Shown here: one piece after another, positions 32,772 to 41,987 of the stretch
Layout of the letters: each line of letters begins with the position of its first letter
Numbering within the stretch: position 1 is the first letter of the stretch
DNA from: DATEGZ01 sp035279905
GTDB taxonomy: Bacteria; Acidobacteriota; Vicinamibacteria; Vicinamibacterales; SCN-69-37
Length of the DNA stretch: 64,000 nucleotides
Direction: 5' to 3'
NCBI GenBank assembly: GCA_035279905.1
Contig: DATEGZ010000217.1
Span: 62,001 to 126,000, forward strand
Notes under the pieces: generated by a model
Told to the model about the DNA's origin: nothing
Databases searched by the model: none
The model's input: only the letters and a program-made list of their open reading frames with translations
Made by a program: the position numbers and the translations under genes

Positions 32772-33791
32772 TGGCGCGACGCGGCGGCGCGCCGCCAGCC
32801 GCCATTCGACGATGAACGCCGCGATCGCCGCGGCCACGGCGAGCCAGGCGAGCGTCGAAGACCACGCCGACGCCACGGCCAACGCCGAGAGCACTGCCGC
32901 GACCACGAGCAGCCGCGTCACGACCGGTGCGTGCGACGCGGAGGGCGCGACGAATTGCTGATACGCGTGCTCGCGATGCGACGCGCCGACCACGGCGCCG
33001 CGCCGGGCTCGCGCCGCGAGCGTGGCGATCGGATCGAGCAGAAACAGCGCGAGGCTGATCCAGACGACCAGCACGAGCGGCGCGCGGCCGGGCGCGTCGA
33101 CGGCCAGCGGCAGCGCGGCCAGCAGGAACCCGAGGAACGCGCTGCCGACGTCACCAAGAAAGATTTTGGCCGGCGACCAGTTGCGCGCGAGAAATGCCGC
33201 GGTCGCTGCCGCCGAAACCACGGCCAGCGCCGCCGCGTTTGCCGGCCAGGCGACGCACGCGAGTGCGACGAACGTGATCGCGGCTTGACCCGCCGCGAGA
33301 CCGTCGAGGCCGTCCATGAAGTTGAAGAAGTTCGTCACGCCGACGATCCAGATCACGCTCGCGATCGGCGCGAGCGCTCCGAACGGAAGACTCGCCGGAG
33401 CCGGAAGCGGCACGCGATCAACCCCGCCGACCGTTGCCACGACCGCGATCGCCGCGATCGACTGCACCGCGAGCCGCGGCCAGACGCCCAGCCCGCGCAC
33501 GTCATCCCAGAGCCCGACGGCCGCGACGACCAGCGCGGCGCCGACCACGATCCAATCAGCGCGACCGACCGCGACACCGAGGGGTGACGCGGCCACCAGC
33601 GCCAGCACCACGCCGGCGACGATGCCGAGCCCGCCGCCGCGCGGCCGAGGCACGACGTGGGAGCTTCGCGTGTTGGGCAAATCGACCAGGCCGAGCGCGC
33701 CCGCATAGCGCTCGACCAGCCGCACGACGGCGAGCGCGGCGACGAAGGCGGCGGCCGCAAGCAGGCTCCACGTCGTCGCGGCGTCAGTCAC
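32763..33791 (-). CDS. WecA/WbpL-like undecaprenyl-phosphate N-acetylhexosamine-1-phosphate transferase
   Basis: 342 residues with about ten membrane helices. MraY/WecA family motifs are LWDDVRG, NFFNFMDGLDGLA, KIFLGDVGSAFLGF and the HREHAYQ loop. It transfers a sugar-1-phosphate (GlcNAc, FucNAc or QuiNAc) from its UDP donor to undecaprenyl phosphate on the cytoplasmic face, starting a repeat unit. It is the last gene of the minus-strand Fnl set, 9 bp after the FnlC-like gene, which suggests that UDP-FucNAc (as for WbpL) may be the donor. WecA-type GlcNAc specificity is equally possible from the motifs alone. Confidence 0.9.
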   Translation of the reverse strand: MTDAATTWSLLAAAAFVAALAVVRLVERYAGALGLVDLPNTRSSHVVPRPRGGGLGIVAGVVLALVAASPLGVAVGRADWIVVGAALVVAAVGLWDDVRGLGVWPRLAVQSIAAIAVVATVGGVDRVPLPAPASLPFGALAPIASVIWIVGVTNFFNFMDGLDGLAAGQAAITFVALACVAWPANAAALAVVSAAATAAFLARNWSPAKIFLGDVGSAFLGFLLAALPLAVDAPGRAPLVLVVWISLALFLLDPIATLAARARRGAVVGASHREHAYQQFVAPSASHAPVVTRLLVVAAVLSALAVASAWSSTLAWLAVAAAIAAFIVEWRLAARRRVAPSA

Positions 33792-33800
33792 CGATCGTGC

Positions 33801-34937
33801 TCAGGCGAGATCCTTGAACCACGTCGTGCGCTGGATGTAGTCGACGTAGCTGACGATGATGCGCACGACCTTGCGGGAGACGTCGTCGGGCTCGTAGTCG
33901 GGCACCCGCAACGATTTGCGCGTCGGCCGCGCCTGCGACGTCACGAGATCGACGGCCTGCAGCACGCGATCGCGCGACAGGCCGCTCATCACCGTGACGC
34001 CGGCGTCCATGCCTTCCGGCCGCTCGTGCGCGTCGCGCAGCATCACCGCGGGAAATCCGACGAGCGCCGCTTCCTCGGTGAGCGTGCCGCTGTCCGACAG
34101 CACGCAGAACGCGTGCGACTGCAGCTTGACCCATTCGAAGAACCCGAACGGCTTGAGGAACTCGATGCGCTTCTGGCGCGCGAACGATCGATCGAGCGCG
34201 GTCAGCCGTTTGCGCGTGCGCGGATGCGTCGACATCACGATCCGCTTGCCGTATTGGCGCGAGAGGCCGTGGAGCGCGTCGAGCAGCGCTTTCAGCCTCG
34301 ACGCCTCGTCGACATTTTCCTCGCGGTGGGCGCTGACGACGAAGTACTCGCCGCGCTCCAGCCCGAGATCGGTGAGCGCGTCCGATCGCTCGATCCCGGC
34401 CGCGTAGTGGGTGAGCACCTCGCGCATCAGGGACCCGGTCTTGATGATCGTCTCGGGGCGAAGGCCTTCGGCGAGCAGGTAGCCGCGCGCCTGCTCGGTC
34501 AGAGGCATGTTGATGTCGCTGATGTGGTCGATGATCTTGCGGTTGATCTCCTCGGGCACGCGCTGGTCGAAGCAGCGGTTGCCGGCCTCGAGGTGGAAGA
34601 TCGGAATGCGCCGGCGCTTGGCCGCGATCGCGGAGAGACAGCTGTTCGTGTCGCCGTAGATCACGACAGCGTCGGGTTTCTCCTTCGCGAGCACTTCGTC
34701 GGCCTTCGCGATCACCTGGCTGATCGTGCGCGCGGCGCTCGGCGCGGCGGCCCGCAGGAAGTAGTCCGGCTTGCGGATCTCGAGCTGACGGAAGAACACG
34801 CCGTTGAGCTCGTAGTCGAAGTTCTGCCCGGTGTGCACCAGCACGTGACGGCATCGCCGGTCGAGCTCGGCAATCACCCGGCTCAGCTTGATGAGCTCCG
34901 GGCGCGTGCCCACGATGGTCAGGACTTTGAGCTTCAA
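33801..34937 (-). CDS. fnlC: FnlC/WbjD-like UDP-sugar 2-epimerase (WecB family)
   Basis: 378 residues from a TTG start at 34937; the TTG overlaps the TGA of the upstream FnlA-like gene (TTGA), and no ATG fits the expected N-terminus KLKVLTIVGTRPELIKL. Non-hydrolysing 2-epimerase motifs include VGTRPE, YGDTNSCL, HLEAGNRCFD, VSAHREENVD and LSDSGTLTEEA. The FGFFEWVKLQ and RDAHERPEGMDAG forms resemble the WbjD/CapG/FnlC group, which makes UDP-N-acetyl-L-fucosamine from the talosamine intermediate. The neighbouring FnlA- and FnlB-like genes support this reading. A generic UDP-GlcNAc 2-epimerase is the alternative. Confidence 0.85.
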   Translation of the reverse strand: MKLKVLTIVGTRPELIKLSRVIAELDRRCRHVLVHTGQNFDYELNGVFFRQLEIRKPDYFLRAAAPSAARTISQVIAKADEVLAKEKPDAVVIYGDTNSCLSAIAAKRRRIPIFHLEAGNRCFDQRVPEEINRKIIDHISDINMPLTEQARGYLLAEGLRPETIIKTGSLMREVLTHYAAGIERSDALTDLGLERGEYFVVSAHREENVDEASRLKALLDALHGLSRQYGKRIVMSTHPRTRKRLTALDRSFARQKRIEFLKPFGFFEWVKLQSHAFCVLSDSGTLTEEAALVGFPAVMLRDAHERPEGMDAGVTVMSGLSRDRVLQAVDLVTSQARPTRKSLRVPDYEPDDVSRKVVRIIVSYVDYIQRTTWFKDLA

Positions 34938-35998
34938 CGAAGCAACTCGGCCGCGGAGGGCTGCTCGGCGTTGACCATGAGCCGGTGCGTGCGGAGCAGC
35001 GACACGGTCTGGTCGAACGTGCCCGGCGCGTCCGCCGAGCTGTACTCGCGGTTGAGCGGCGGGTCGTTGTGCACGCGATGCTTCCGGAGCTCGGGCAGCA
35101 TCGGCGCGATCACGTAGTAGTCGCCGTGGGCGAACGTGTGCCGGCATTCCTCTTCGGACACGAGGATCTCGTGCTCTTTTTCACCGGGCCGCACTTCGGT
35201 GACTTTGATCTCGACCGGGCGCGATTCGACGAGCGCGCGCGCGATGTCCATCACGTTCGCGGACGGCGCGCGCGGGATGATGATCTCGCCCGGCGCCGCG
35301 TGGGCCACGGCCTCGAACACGGTGTCGACCGCCTGCTCGAGCGTCATGAGGAACCGCGTCATCGTGGGCGCGGTCACGGTGACCGGCCCGCCTTTCCTGA
35401 TCTGCTGGTGAAACAGCGGAATCACCGAGCCGCGCGAGGCCAGGACGTTGCCGTACCGGACGCACACGAACCGCGTCCGCGGGCTGAGCACGTTGGCCGC
35501 GATGAACGCGCGCTCGGCGATGGCCTTGGTCATGCCCATCACGTTGACGGGCTTGCACGCCTTGTCCGTGCTGATGCCGACGACGGTCTCGACCGGCAGC
35601 GCGAGGTCGCGGATCGCCTGGATGATGTTGACGGCGCCCACGCAGTTGGTGAGCACCGCCTGATCGGGAAAGTACTCGCAGACCGGGACTTGCTTGAGCG
35701 CGGCCGCGTTGAACACGATGTCCGCGTCGCGAACCGCGCCGCAGACGTCTCCGTACGAGCGCACGTCGCCGATTCTGAACTCGAGCGCGCGGCTGAAGTT
35801 GTGGTAGATGACCTCGTCCGTGCTGCCTTCGAGATGCTGATAAGAGAGCCGCATCTCGTGCTGTTTGGCCTCGTCGCGCGAGAGCACGACGATTTTCTTC
35901 GGCGTGCCGCGCTCGCCGGACAGCAGACGCCGGACCAGAACCTGTCCGAGCGATCCGGTGCCGCCCGTCACGAGAATGCGCTTGCCGGTCAAATCCAT
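34934..35998 (-). CDS. fnlA: FnlA/WbjB/CapE-like UDP-GlcNAc 4,6-dehydratase/5-epimerase
   Basis: 354 residues from ATG 35998. Soluble SDR with VTGGTGSLGQVLVRRLL at the N-terminus and the catalytic segment ISTDKACKPVNVMGMTKAIAE, in which Met takes the usual Tyr position, as in inverting 4,6-dehydratases. The C-terminal extension, with EVRPGEKEHEILVSEEE, matches the FnlA/WbjB/CapE group. It converts UDP-D-GlcNAc to UDP-2-acetamido-2,6-dideoxy-beta-L-arabino-hexos-4-ulose, the first step to UDP-L-FucNAc or UDP-L-QuiNAc. It follows the FnlB-like gene by 31 bp and is coupled to the FnlC-like gene by a 4-bp overlap. Confidence 0.88.
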   Translation of the reverse strand: MDLTGKRILVTGGTGSLGQVLVRRLLSGERGTPKKIVVLSRDEAKQHEMRLSYQHLEGSTDEVIYHNFSRALEFRIGDVRSYGDVCGAVRDADIVFNAAALKQVPVCEYFPDQAVLTNCVGAVNIIQAIRDLALPVETVVGISTDKACKPVNVMGMTKAIAERAFIAANVLSPRTRFVCVRYGNVLASRGSVIPLFHQQIRKGGPVTVTAPTMTRFLMTLEQAVDTVFEAVAHAAPGEIIIPRAPSANVMDIARALVESRPVEIKVTEVRPGEKEHEILVSEEECRHTFAHGDYYVIAPMLPELRKHRVHNDPPLNREYSSADAPGTFDQTVSLLRTHRLMVNAEQPSAAELLR

Positions 35999-36029
35999 TC
36001 GCGAAAGCACTCCTTGGGGGCTTCTTAGC

Positions 36030-36911
36030 TTAAGCCGTCCGGGCGTGTTTGCGCCGACGAACCTCGCCGGCGAGCTCCGCCAGCATGGCATCCCAGCCGG
36101 GCGGCTCGTATCCGGTCGCGGCGTGAAACGCGTCCGCGCGCAGGCTCCGGTCGCACTCGAACGTCTCGTCGGGCACGATCTCGATATCCGTCCGGCCCAG
36201 CGCAACCGCCAGCTTCACGAGCAAATCGTACTTGCTGATTGGCTGAGACGCCACGTGCCAGACGCCGTGGAGATCGCGGTGGCGCGCGAGCAGCCGGTCC
36301 ACCAGCCGCGCCATCTCCATCGTCGTGATGCCTGTGTAGATCGCGCGGCGGAAGCCTTTGATCGCGCCCCGCTGCGCGAGAAACCACTCGATGAGGCTGG
36401 CGTGATGCGACAGCTCGAGGCCGATGATCGAGGTGCGGAGCGTCAAGCCGGGCGCACGATCGACCTCGCCCAGCAGCTTCGATCGTCCGTAGACGTCGGT
36501 GGCGTCCGGGACGTCACTCTCGCGGTAGTTGCCGGTGCGGCCCGAGAACACGCAGTCGGTGCTGAAGTGAATCAGCCGCGCGCCCGCGTCGTCGCACAGG
36601 TCGCGCAGCTGCTGCGGAAACAGCGCGTTGATCTGAATCGCCAGCGCCGACGACTTCGCGTTCGGGCGCTGCTTGACGAGCCCGACGCAGTTGATCACGG
36701 CCTCGGGGGCGGCCGTTTTGATCACGTCCGTCACGCGGCCGAGGTTCGTCGCGTCGACGTCGCCGATCGCGTTGCGGTCGGAGAAGAGCTGAAACTCGCG
36801 GTACGCCGCGACGGGCCGGCGCAACGTGACGCGGACGTCGTGGCCGGCGCCGAGGCTCTGCAGCAGCTCGTGCCCCAGCATGCCGTCGCCGCCGAGGATC
36901 AGGATCTTCAT
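36030..36911 (-). CDS. fnlB: FnlB/WbjC-like NAD(P)-dependent 4-keto-sugar reductase
   Basis: 293 residues. RmlD-like SDR: GGDGMLGHELLQSL near the N-terminus, NCVGLVKQ, the HFSTDCVFSG segment and the catalytic YGRSK. Between FnlA- and WbuB-like genes the best fit is the C3-epimerase/4-reductase step giving UDP-N-acetyl-L-pneumosamine on the way to UDP-FucNAc. FnlB and WbjC proteins often have a C-terminal cupin epimerase domain; this one ends at 293 residues and appears to lack it. The missing C3-epimerase activity may come from another protein, or the product may differ. Its ATG overlaps the upstream stop by 4 bp. Confidence 0.78.
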   Translation of the reverse strand: MKILILGGDGMLGHELLQSLGAGHDVRVTLRRPVAAYREFQLFSDRNAIGDVDATNLGRVTDVIKTAAPEAVINCVGLVKQRPNAKSSALAIQINALFPQQLRDLCDDAGARLIHFSTDCVFSGRTGNYRESDVPDATDVYGRSKLLGEVDRAPGLTLRTSIIGLELSHHASLIEWFLAQRGAIKGFRRAIYTGITTMEMARLVDRLLARHRDLHGVWHVASQPISKYDLLVKLAVALGRTDIEIVPDETFECDRSLRADAFHAATGYEPPGWDAMLAELAGEVRRRKHARTA

Positions 36912-38149
36912 CGTGCGCTCATCTTCAGCACGTCATCATAGCGCCGGCTCACGGTCGCCCGGGCGTACTGGGCGAGGACGTGCCGGCGGCCGGAGGCCGC
37001 GCGCGCCCGCCAGGTTTCGCGGTGCGACACCGCATCGCGCACGGCGGCCGCGAGCGCATCGCCGGATTCGGGCCGAATCACCACGCCGGCGTCGGCCGCG
37101 CCGATCAGCTGCGCCAGATCCGAGTGCGCTTCGGTCAACGCGACGATCGGCCGTTCGCACGCCATGATCCGGTAGACCTTCGACGGGATGGCGTCGGAGG
37201 CCGTCGCGATGGCCTGCGCCACGACGCACACATCCGACGCACCGTAAATGTCGGGCACGCGTGAGTACGGCTGATAGGGCACCACCATCAAGTTCGTCAG
37301 GCCGCGCGCTTCGGCCGAGGACCGCAGGTCGTTCGCCAGGATGCCGTCGCCAATCAGCATCAGCCGCACGTCGGGAAGGTCGCGCAGCCGCTCGGCGGCG
37401 TCGAGGAAACACTCCAGCCCCTGTGCCGGTCCCAGGTTGCCCGCATAGCTCGCGACGAACTTGTCGTCGACGTGCAGCTCGCGGCTGAACGGGTTGTCCT
37501 TCGGACGAGGCACGAGATCGTCGACGTCCACGAAATTGGGAATGACGATGACCTTGGCAGGCGGCACGCCTTTCTCGATCAGCCGCTCCCGCATCCGCGG
37601 CGAGATCACCGTGATCGTCCGCGCCCGCCGGTACACGAATCGCTCGAGTCCGTGCATCATCCGAATCAACGCCGGGTTCCTGAGCGCGCCGAGGTTGATG
37701 GCGATGTCGGGATAGATCTCCTGGACGTTGTAGACGAACGGCACTCCGCGCGCCACGCCGAGCAGCCAGGCGCTCACGCCGACGGTCAGCGGCGGCGACG
37801 GCGCCAGAATCACGTCGGGCCGCCGGGCGAGGAACAGCGCGGCCAGCGTGCTGACGATGTGGAACCAGACCCAGGCGAGAAGCCGCAGGATCACGCTCCG
37901 GCCTTTGCGCGGCATCCAGGCGTGGTAGACGCGCATACCTTTGTACTGGCTGACCTGGAGCAGCGGCCCCCAGAGATTCTGGCGCGGCTGCGCGTCCTCG
38001 GCGCCGGCATCCTTGTTGTAATGGGGCGTCGTCGTAAAGACGGTGACCCGGTGCCCCGCGGTCACCAGGTCGGCGGCCAGATCGGCCATGACGTGCGCGG
38101 TCGAGACATTGTCGGGACGAAAGACGAGCGAGAGCAGGACTATGTGCAC
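36908..38149 (-). CDS. wbuB: WbuB-like glycosyltransferase family 4 protein
   Basis: 413 residues from a GTG start at 38149. GT-B fold with N-terminal LLSLVFRPDNVSTAHVMADL, the VYNVQEIYPDIAI segment typical of the WbuB group, and the C-terminal YAGNLGPAQGLECFLDAA, IPSKVYRIMACERPIVAL and E/D-x7 region. WbuB-type enzymes transfer L-FucNAc (or a related amino sugar) to the lipid-linked acceptor, and they usually accompany fnlABC, as here. It is first in the minus-strand Fnl block and divergent from the wzx gene across an 85-bp gap. Confidence 0.85.
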   Translation of the reverse strand: MHIVLLSLVFRPDNVSTAHVMADLAADLVTAGHRVTVFTTTPHYNKDAGAEDAQPRQNLWGPLLQVSQYKGMRVYHAWMPRKGRSVILRLLAWVWFHIVSTLAALFLARRPDVILAPSPPLTVGVSAWLLGVARGVPFVYNVQEIYPDIAINLGALRNPALIRMMHGLERFVYRRARTITVISPRMRERLIEKGVPPAKVIVIPNFVDVDDLVPRPKDNPFSRELHVDDKFVASYAGNLGPAQGLECFLDAAERLRDLPDVRLMLIGDGILANDLRSSAEARGLTNLMVVPYQPYSRVPDIYGASDVCVVAQAIATASDAIPSKVYRIMACERPIVALTEAHSDLAQLIGAADAGVVIRPESGDALAAAVRDAVSHRETWRARAASGRRHVLAQYARATVSRRYDDVLKMSAR

Positions 38150-38204
38150 GAGGCCGCGTGCCGCAATTGGCGCGACTACATCCTATCCTCGTCGCGTCGC
38201 GGTG

Positions 38205-38210
38205 TAGAAT
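38205..38210 (+). promoter_or_regulatory. candidate -10 box for the wzx-wzy block
   Basis: TAGAAT, preceded by TG (extended -10 style), lies 24 bp before the wzx ATG in the 85-bp divergent gap. No good -35 match is visible, so this is only a candidate. Confidence 0.3.
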
Positions 38211-38234
38211 GAGGCGCCGCCCCCACCTCTGTTC

Positions 38235-39515
38235 ATGATCAAGTTCGCGTCCGTCGGCATGCTCGTCGCCATGGTGGTTGTACGTACCCTGGCCCTGCTG
38301 GCGCTGATGAAGTTTCTGGCCGTCCGATTCGGCACCGAGGGCTTCGGCCAGCTGAGCCAGATCCTGGCGCTCGGTGCGCTCTTCTCCGTGCTGGCCGGCG
38401 GCGGGCTGACCAACGGCATTGTGCGGAACCTGGCAGCCTCCGAGGCGCGCGACGAACGCGCGAAGTGGATCAAGGCCGCGCTGCCCATCGCCGCGGTGTC
38501 GGCGCTGGTGCTGGGGCTCGTCGCCCTGGTGCTCTATCGCACCGCCGCCCTGGCGCTGTTTCCGGGGCAGGATCTCGGCTTCGTCCTGATCGTCGTCGCG
38601 GTCTCGCAGGCGATCGTGGGCTTCGGCAACATCGCACTCGCGTTCCTGAGCGGCACGCACGACATCACCGGGTTCACGATCGCCAACGCCGTGGGGTCGA
38701 TCGCGGCGGCCGTGTTCGTCGGGCTGCTCGCTTACACGCTCGGCTTTCGCGGTGCCGCCGCGGGGTGTGCGGCCATGGCGCTGATGCCGGCGATCGCGGG
38801 CCTGCTGATCGCGGGGCGCGCGATCCACTGGCCGGACGTTCGCCACGCTCTGTTCGAGCGCGAGCGCGCGTGGGCGCTCGTGAAGTTTGGCGGCAGCGTG
38901 TATCTGGCGGCGGCCGCGGTGCCGCTGGTGTGGGTCTACGTCCGGAGCGACCTCGCGCTGCGCGAAGGGTGGCAGGCCGTGGGTCTCTGGCAATCGGTCA
39001 CGCGTATCTCCGACGCGTACATGCAGGTCTTCGGCGTGATCTTCATGAACTACGCGCTGCCGCAAATCGCCGCGGCGGTGCCGACCGAACGGACGCACCG
39101 GCTGCGCCACATCGGCGTGCTCATCTTCGCGCTGTTCCTCTCGGGCGCCGCCGTCCTGTACTTCGCGCGCGACGTCGTGCTGCGGTTGGCGTTCTCGCAG
39201 GCGTTCACCGACGCGACGACGTTTCTCGTGCCGCAGATCGTGGGTGACGGCTTCAAGCTGCTGTCACTGCTGTTCGTTTACTACCTGCTGGCGCTCAACC
39301 GCGCGACCGTGCAGGCGGCGATGGAGCTGCTGCAGGCCGGCCTCATCCTGGTGGCCTACCTGATGCTCGTGCAGCACCTCGGCGATCGCGCCGCGGTGGT
39401 CAGCTACGCGCTGGCGACGTTCGTGGTGAGCGCCGCCACGCTGGTGCTGGCCGCCAGGACCCCAGGCTTGTCCGCAGGCCGTCATGAACGACAGTCTCAG
39501 CCCTCTCCCGTCTAG
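38235..39515 (+). CDS. wzx: Wzx-type polysaccharide flippase
   Basis: 426 residues with about twelve hydrophobic segments in the MATE/MOP flippase pattern (LAVRFGTEGFGQLSQILALG near the N-terminus, VYLAAAAVPLVWVYVRSDLA in the middle). The N-terminal and central pattern resembles WzxE-like flippases, which move undecaprenyl-linked repeat units to the periplasmic face. The last 15 residues (RHERQSQPSPV) are hydrophilic. The gene opens the plus-strand block divergent from the Fnl operon and overlaps the following polymerase by 32 bp. Together these predict one complete Wzx/Wzy-type glycan, probably containing FucNAc. Confidence 0.88.
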   Translation: MIKFASVGMLVAMVVVRTLALLALMKFLAVRFGTEGFGQLSQILALGALFSVLAGGGLTNGIVRNLAASEARDERAKWIKAALPIAAVSALVLGLVALVLYRTAALALFPGQDLGFVLIVVAVSQAIVGFGNIALAFLSGTHDITGFTIANAVGSIAAAVFVGLLAYTLGFRGAAAGCAAMALMPAIAGLLIAGRAIHWPDVRHALFERERAWALVKFGGSVYLAAAAVPLVWVYVRSDLALREGWQAVGLWQSVTRISDAYMQVFGVIFMNYALPQIAAAVPTERTHRLRHIGVLIFALFLSGAAVLYFARDVVLRLAFSQAFTDATTFLVPQIVGDGFKLLSLLFVYYLLALNRATVQAAMELLQAGLILVAYLMLVQHLGDRAAVVSYALATFVVSAATLVLAARTPGLSAGRHERQSQPSPV

Positions 39516-40764
39516 CCACACTTCGGTGCTGCTTGGCGTGTCCGTGGCCCTGTTGGTGCCCGTCGTGCTGTTCGAGTACGCGGGCTTTCAGGTGAACCTC
39601 ACGCTGACGCTCGCGCCAATGGCGCCGCTCTGCGTGTTCCTCGCGCCGCCACGGCTGCGCAACCTGTTCCTGGCCTGCACGGCCGCCGGTCTTGCCGCCG
39701 TCGGCCTCGCGGCGGTCGTCTTCGGGACGTTCCAGATACGGTATGTCCTGTCGCTGCTGCTGATGATGACGCCGCCGGTGTATTACTTCCTGGGCTGGTA
39801 TCTGTCGGCCCGCGGCGTTCGGTGGTCCGTGCTCGTGCTGATGTTGGCCGTCGTCTCCGCGGTATTCGTGTCGGTGGTCGCGCTCCAGACGATCGTCACC
39901 GGCACGCAGGTGCGCGCCGAAGCCGGCGTGCTCAACCTCACCCTGCTCGGCTGGACGATCTACGGGAGCTACGGTGTGCTCAGCTTCACGGGGTTGCTCG
40001 TCCTCGATCTGTTCGTGATCGCGGCGGGGTTCCTGGCCGCGCCCGGGCGGGCACGGTCCTGGCTGATGGCGATCGGATTCGGAGCCACCGTGTTTCTCGT
40101 GACGGGAAGCAATGCCCGGGGACCGCAACTTGCGCTGCCGTACCTTGCCGTCGTGCTCGGCCTGATCGCGTGGTTCCGCAAGCCCGCTCGTGCGCGAGTC
40201 GGCATCCTGCTGCTCGTCGGCGTGCTCTCCGCGATTGGATCGGCCGCACGTATGGTCGGGAACCTCAGGATCGTCGACACGGCAAAGCAATTGTCCGATC
40301 GCAGCCTCCCGGCGACACCAGATGTGCCCCGCCAGCAGATCGATCTCGAGAGCTTGTCCACCGGCCGCGAGAGCCTGCTCGAGGATTCGTTCGCCGACAT
40401 CAAGAAGAGCCCGATCTTCGGGAACGGCTTCGGATCGTTTGGCCGAATCGATCGCCGCGTTGGCGAGCGATCGGTGCTGTCCGGCAACCGCACGACGCAC
40501 ATTCAGTACCTCACCGCCTTGTGGAAGGGCGGCGTGCTGTTCTTCGTTCCGTACATGGCGATGATCGGCGCATTCTGGCTGCGGGCGATCCGCGCGGTTG
40601 GGGTCCCGCTGCGCGCGGACGTCGCGCTCGTGGGCGCCGGGGTGGTGTTCCTGTTCACGGTCCTCGCGTTCACCTGGGACATCCTGCTGGTGCCGAGCGC
40701 CGGCGCGCTCGCGTTCTTCCTCCTCGGGGCGGCGAGCGAACCTGAGAGACGGACCACCGCATGA
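39484..40764 (+). CDS. Wzy-like O-antigen polymerase
   Basis: 426 residues with roughly ten to twelve membrane helices and a large central periplasmic loop (about residues 255-320: IVDTAKQLSDRSLPATPDVP onward). The segment IKKSPIFGNGFGSFGR and the following HIQYLTALWKGGVLFFVPYM correspond to the Wzy polymerase loop that precedes the last helices. It is expected to link lipid-carried repeat units in the periplasm. Sequence conservation among Wzy proteins is low, so the call rests on topology, this loop and position between a flippase and a glycosyltransferase. The start ATG lies inside the wzx coding sequence (32-bp overlap). Confidence 0.78.
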   Translation: MNDSLSPLPSSHTSVLLGVSVALLVPVVLFEYAGFQVNLTLTLAPMAPLCVFLAPPRLRNLFLACTAAGLAAVGLAAVVFGTFQIRYVLSLLLMMTPPVYYFLGWYLSARGVRWSVLVLMLAVVSAVFVSVVALQTIVTGTQVRAEAGVLNLTLLGWTIYGSYGVLSFTGLLVLDLFVIAAGFLAAPGRARSWLMAIGFGATVFLVTGSNARGPQLALPYLAVVLGLIAWFRKPARARVGILLLVGVLSAIGSAARMVGNLRIVDTAKQLSDRSLPATPDVPRQQIDLESLSTGRESLLEDSFADIKKSPIFGNGFGSFGRIDRRVGERSVLSGNRTTHIQYLTALWKGGVLFFVPYMAMIGAFWLRAIRAVGVPLRADVALVGAGVVFLFTVLAFTWDILLVPSAGALAFFLLGAASEPERRTTA

Positions 40765-41987
40765 GCCGGCCGGGGCGCTTGCTCTTCATCGGATTCCTCG
40801 TCCGTGGCGCGGACGGCGAGTCGATTTTCGAAGGGGAGTCGCATCCGCAGTACTCGGCGCTGCGTTTTCAGCAGAACCTGTTGAACGCGCTCGAGCATGC
40901 CGGCACGACGATCCAGGCGCTCACGACGCCGCCGATCGCCGCGTTTCCTCGCAACCGCCATGCGTGGGTGCCGGGCGTCGAATACCGGCTGCCGGGCCTG
41001 GCCGCCCAGGCGCGACAGATCGCGATGCCGAACCTGGCAGGGATCCGGCTCTTTGCGCGCGTCCTGCAGTTCGTGCGCCACGGACGCGCCGCGCTGCGGG
41101 TGCCGGCGGGCGGCATTCTCGTCTACTCGGTGCACACGCCGATGGTCGCGGCGGCGCTGCTGCTCAAGCGTCTTCGCGGCACGCCGGTATTCGTCGTCAT
41201 TCCGGATCTGCCGACGTTCATGGGCGGCCCGACGCACGCCGTCAAGCGTTTCCTGAAACGCGTCGACGCCGTGCTCGTACGCCGGCTGCTCGCCGGCGCC
41301 GATGGCACCTTTCCGATCACCGAGAACATCGGCCGCGACTGGCTCGTGCCCGGATCGCGCTATCTGCCGATGGAAGGGATCTCCGATGAGGCGGCCGCGG
41401 CACTTCGAGCGGCGGGCACGAATCGTTCGTACGTGTATCGCGGCACCGGCCGGCCGGTCCTGCTGTATACCGGCGCGCTCGAATACGTTCGGGCGTTTGC
41501 CGAAGCCTTTCACCGATCCGGCGTGGACGCGTCACTGGTGTTCGTCGGCGGCGGGGAGGACGGCGAGCGTCTGCAGAGCCTGGCGGCGGTCGATCCGCGG
41601 ATCGAGGTGAAGCCGTTCATGACCGGCGACGCGTTCGCGCGCGAAGTCGATCGCGCGGATTTCCTGCTCAACCCGCGCGACCCTTCGTGGCCGGGCACGC
41701 CGTACTCGTTTCCATCGAAGTTGCTCGAGTACTTGACCACAGGGAAGCCGATCATCTCCACGCGGCTCCCCGGCATTCCGGACGAGTACTTCGGCGTGTT
41801 CCGCCAGGTCGATCTCGGCGACCAGCCGTCGTTCGAGACCAGCCTTTCGCGGGCGCTCGCGGCGGATCAGGATCCCGAAGGCGTGTGGCGGCGTGCGGAG
41901 CAGCTCGCCGGCCGGTTGTCGAGCGCGTCGGTTGGCGCCAAGATCGTCCAGCACATGCGGACATGGACCGAGAAGGCACCCCGCTGA
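40761..41987 (+). CDS. glycosyltransferase (GT4-like)
   Basis: 408 residues. GT-B-type protein: N-terminal LLFIGFLVRGADGESIFEGE, a middle NIGRDWLVPGSRYLPMEGI linker, then the donor-binding half with VLLYTGALEYVRAFAEAF and the PYSFPSKLLEYLTTGKPIIS motif that corresponds to the GT4 E-x7-E region. It probably adds one sugar of the repeat unit on the cytoplasmic face; donor and acceptor are unknown. ATGA overlap with the preceding polymerase and TGATG overlap with the next gene place it firmly in this operon. Confidence 0.8.
   Translation: MSRPGRLLFIGFLVRGADGESIFEGESHPQYSALRFQQNLLNALEHAGTTIQALTTPPIAAFPRNRHAWVPGVEYRLPGLAAQARQIAMPNLAGIRLFARVLQFVRHGRAALRVPAGGILVYSVHTPMVAAALLLKRLRGTPVFVVIPDLPTFMGGPTHAVKRFLKRVDAVLVRRLLAGADGTFPITENIGRDWLVPGSRYLPMEGISDEAAAALRAAGTNRSYVYRGTGRPVLLYTGALEYVRAFAEAFHRSGVDASLVFVGGGEDGERLQSLAAVDPRIEVKPFMTGDAFAREVDRADFLLNPRDPSWPGTPYSFPSKLLEYLTTGKPIISTRLPGIPDEYFGVFRQVDLGDQPSFETSLSRALAADQDPEGVWRRAEQLAGRLSSASVGAKIVQHMRTWTEKAPR

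Noticed and set aside
33657..35117. 486-residue open frame on the plus strand
   Set aside because: Antisense to the FnlC-like gene; composition is that of a shadow frame.
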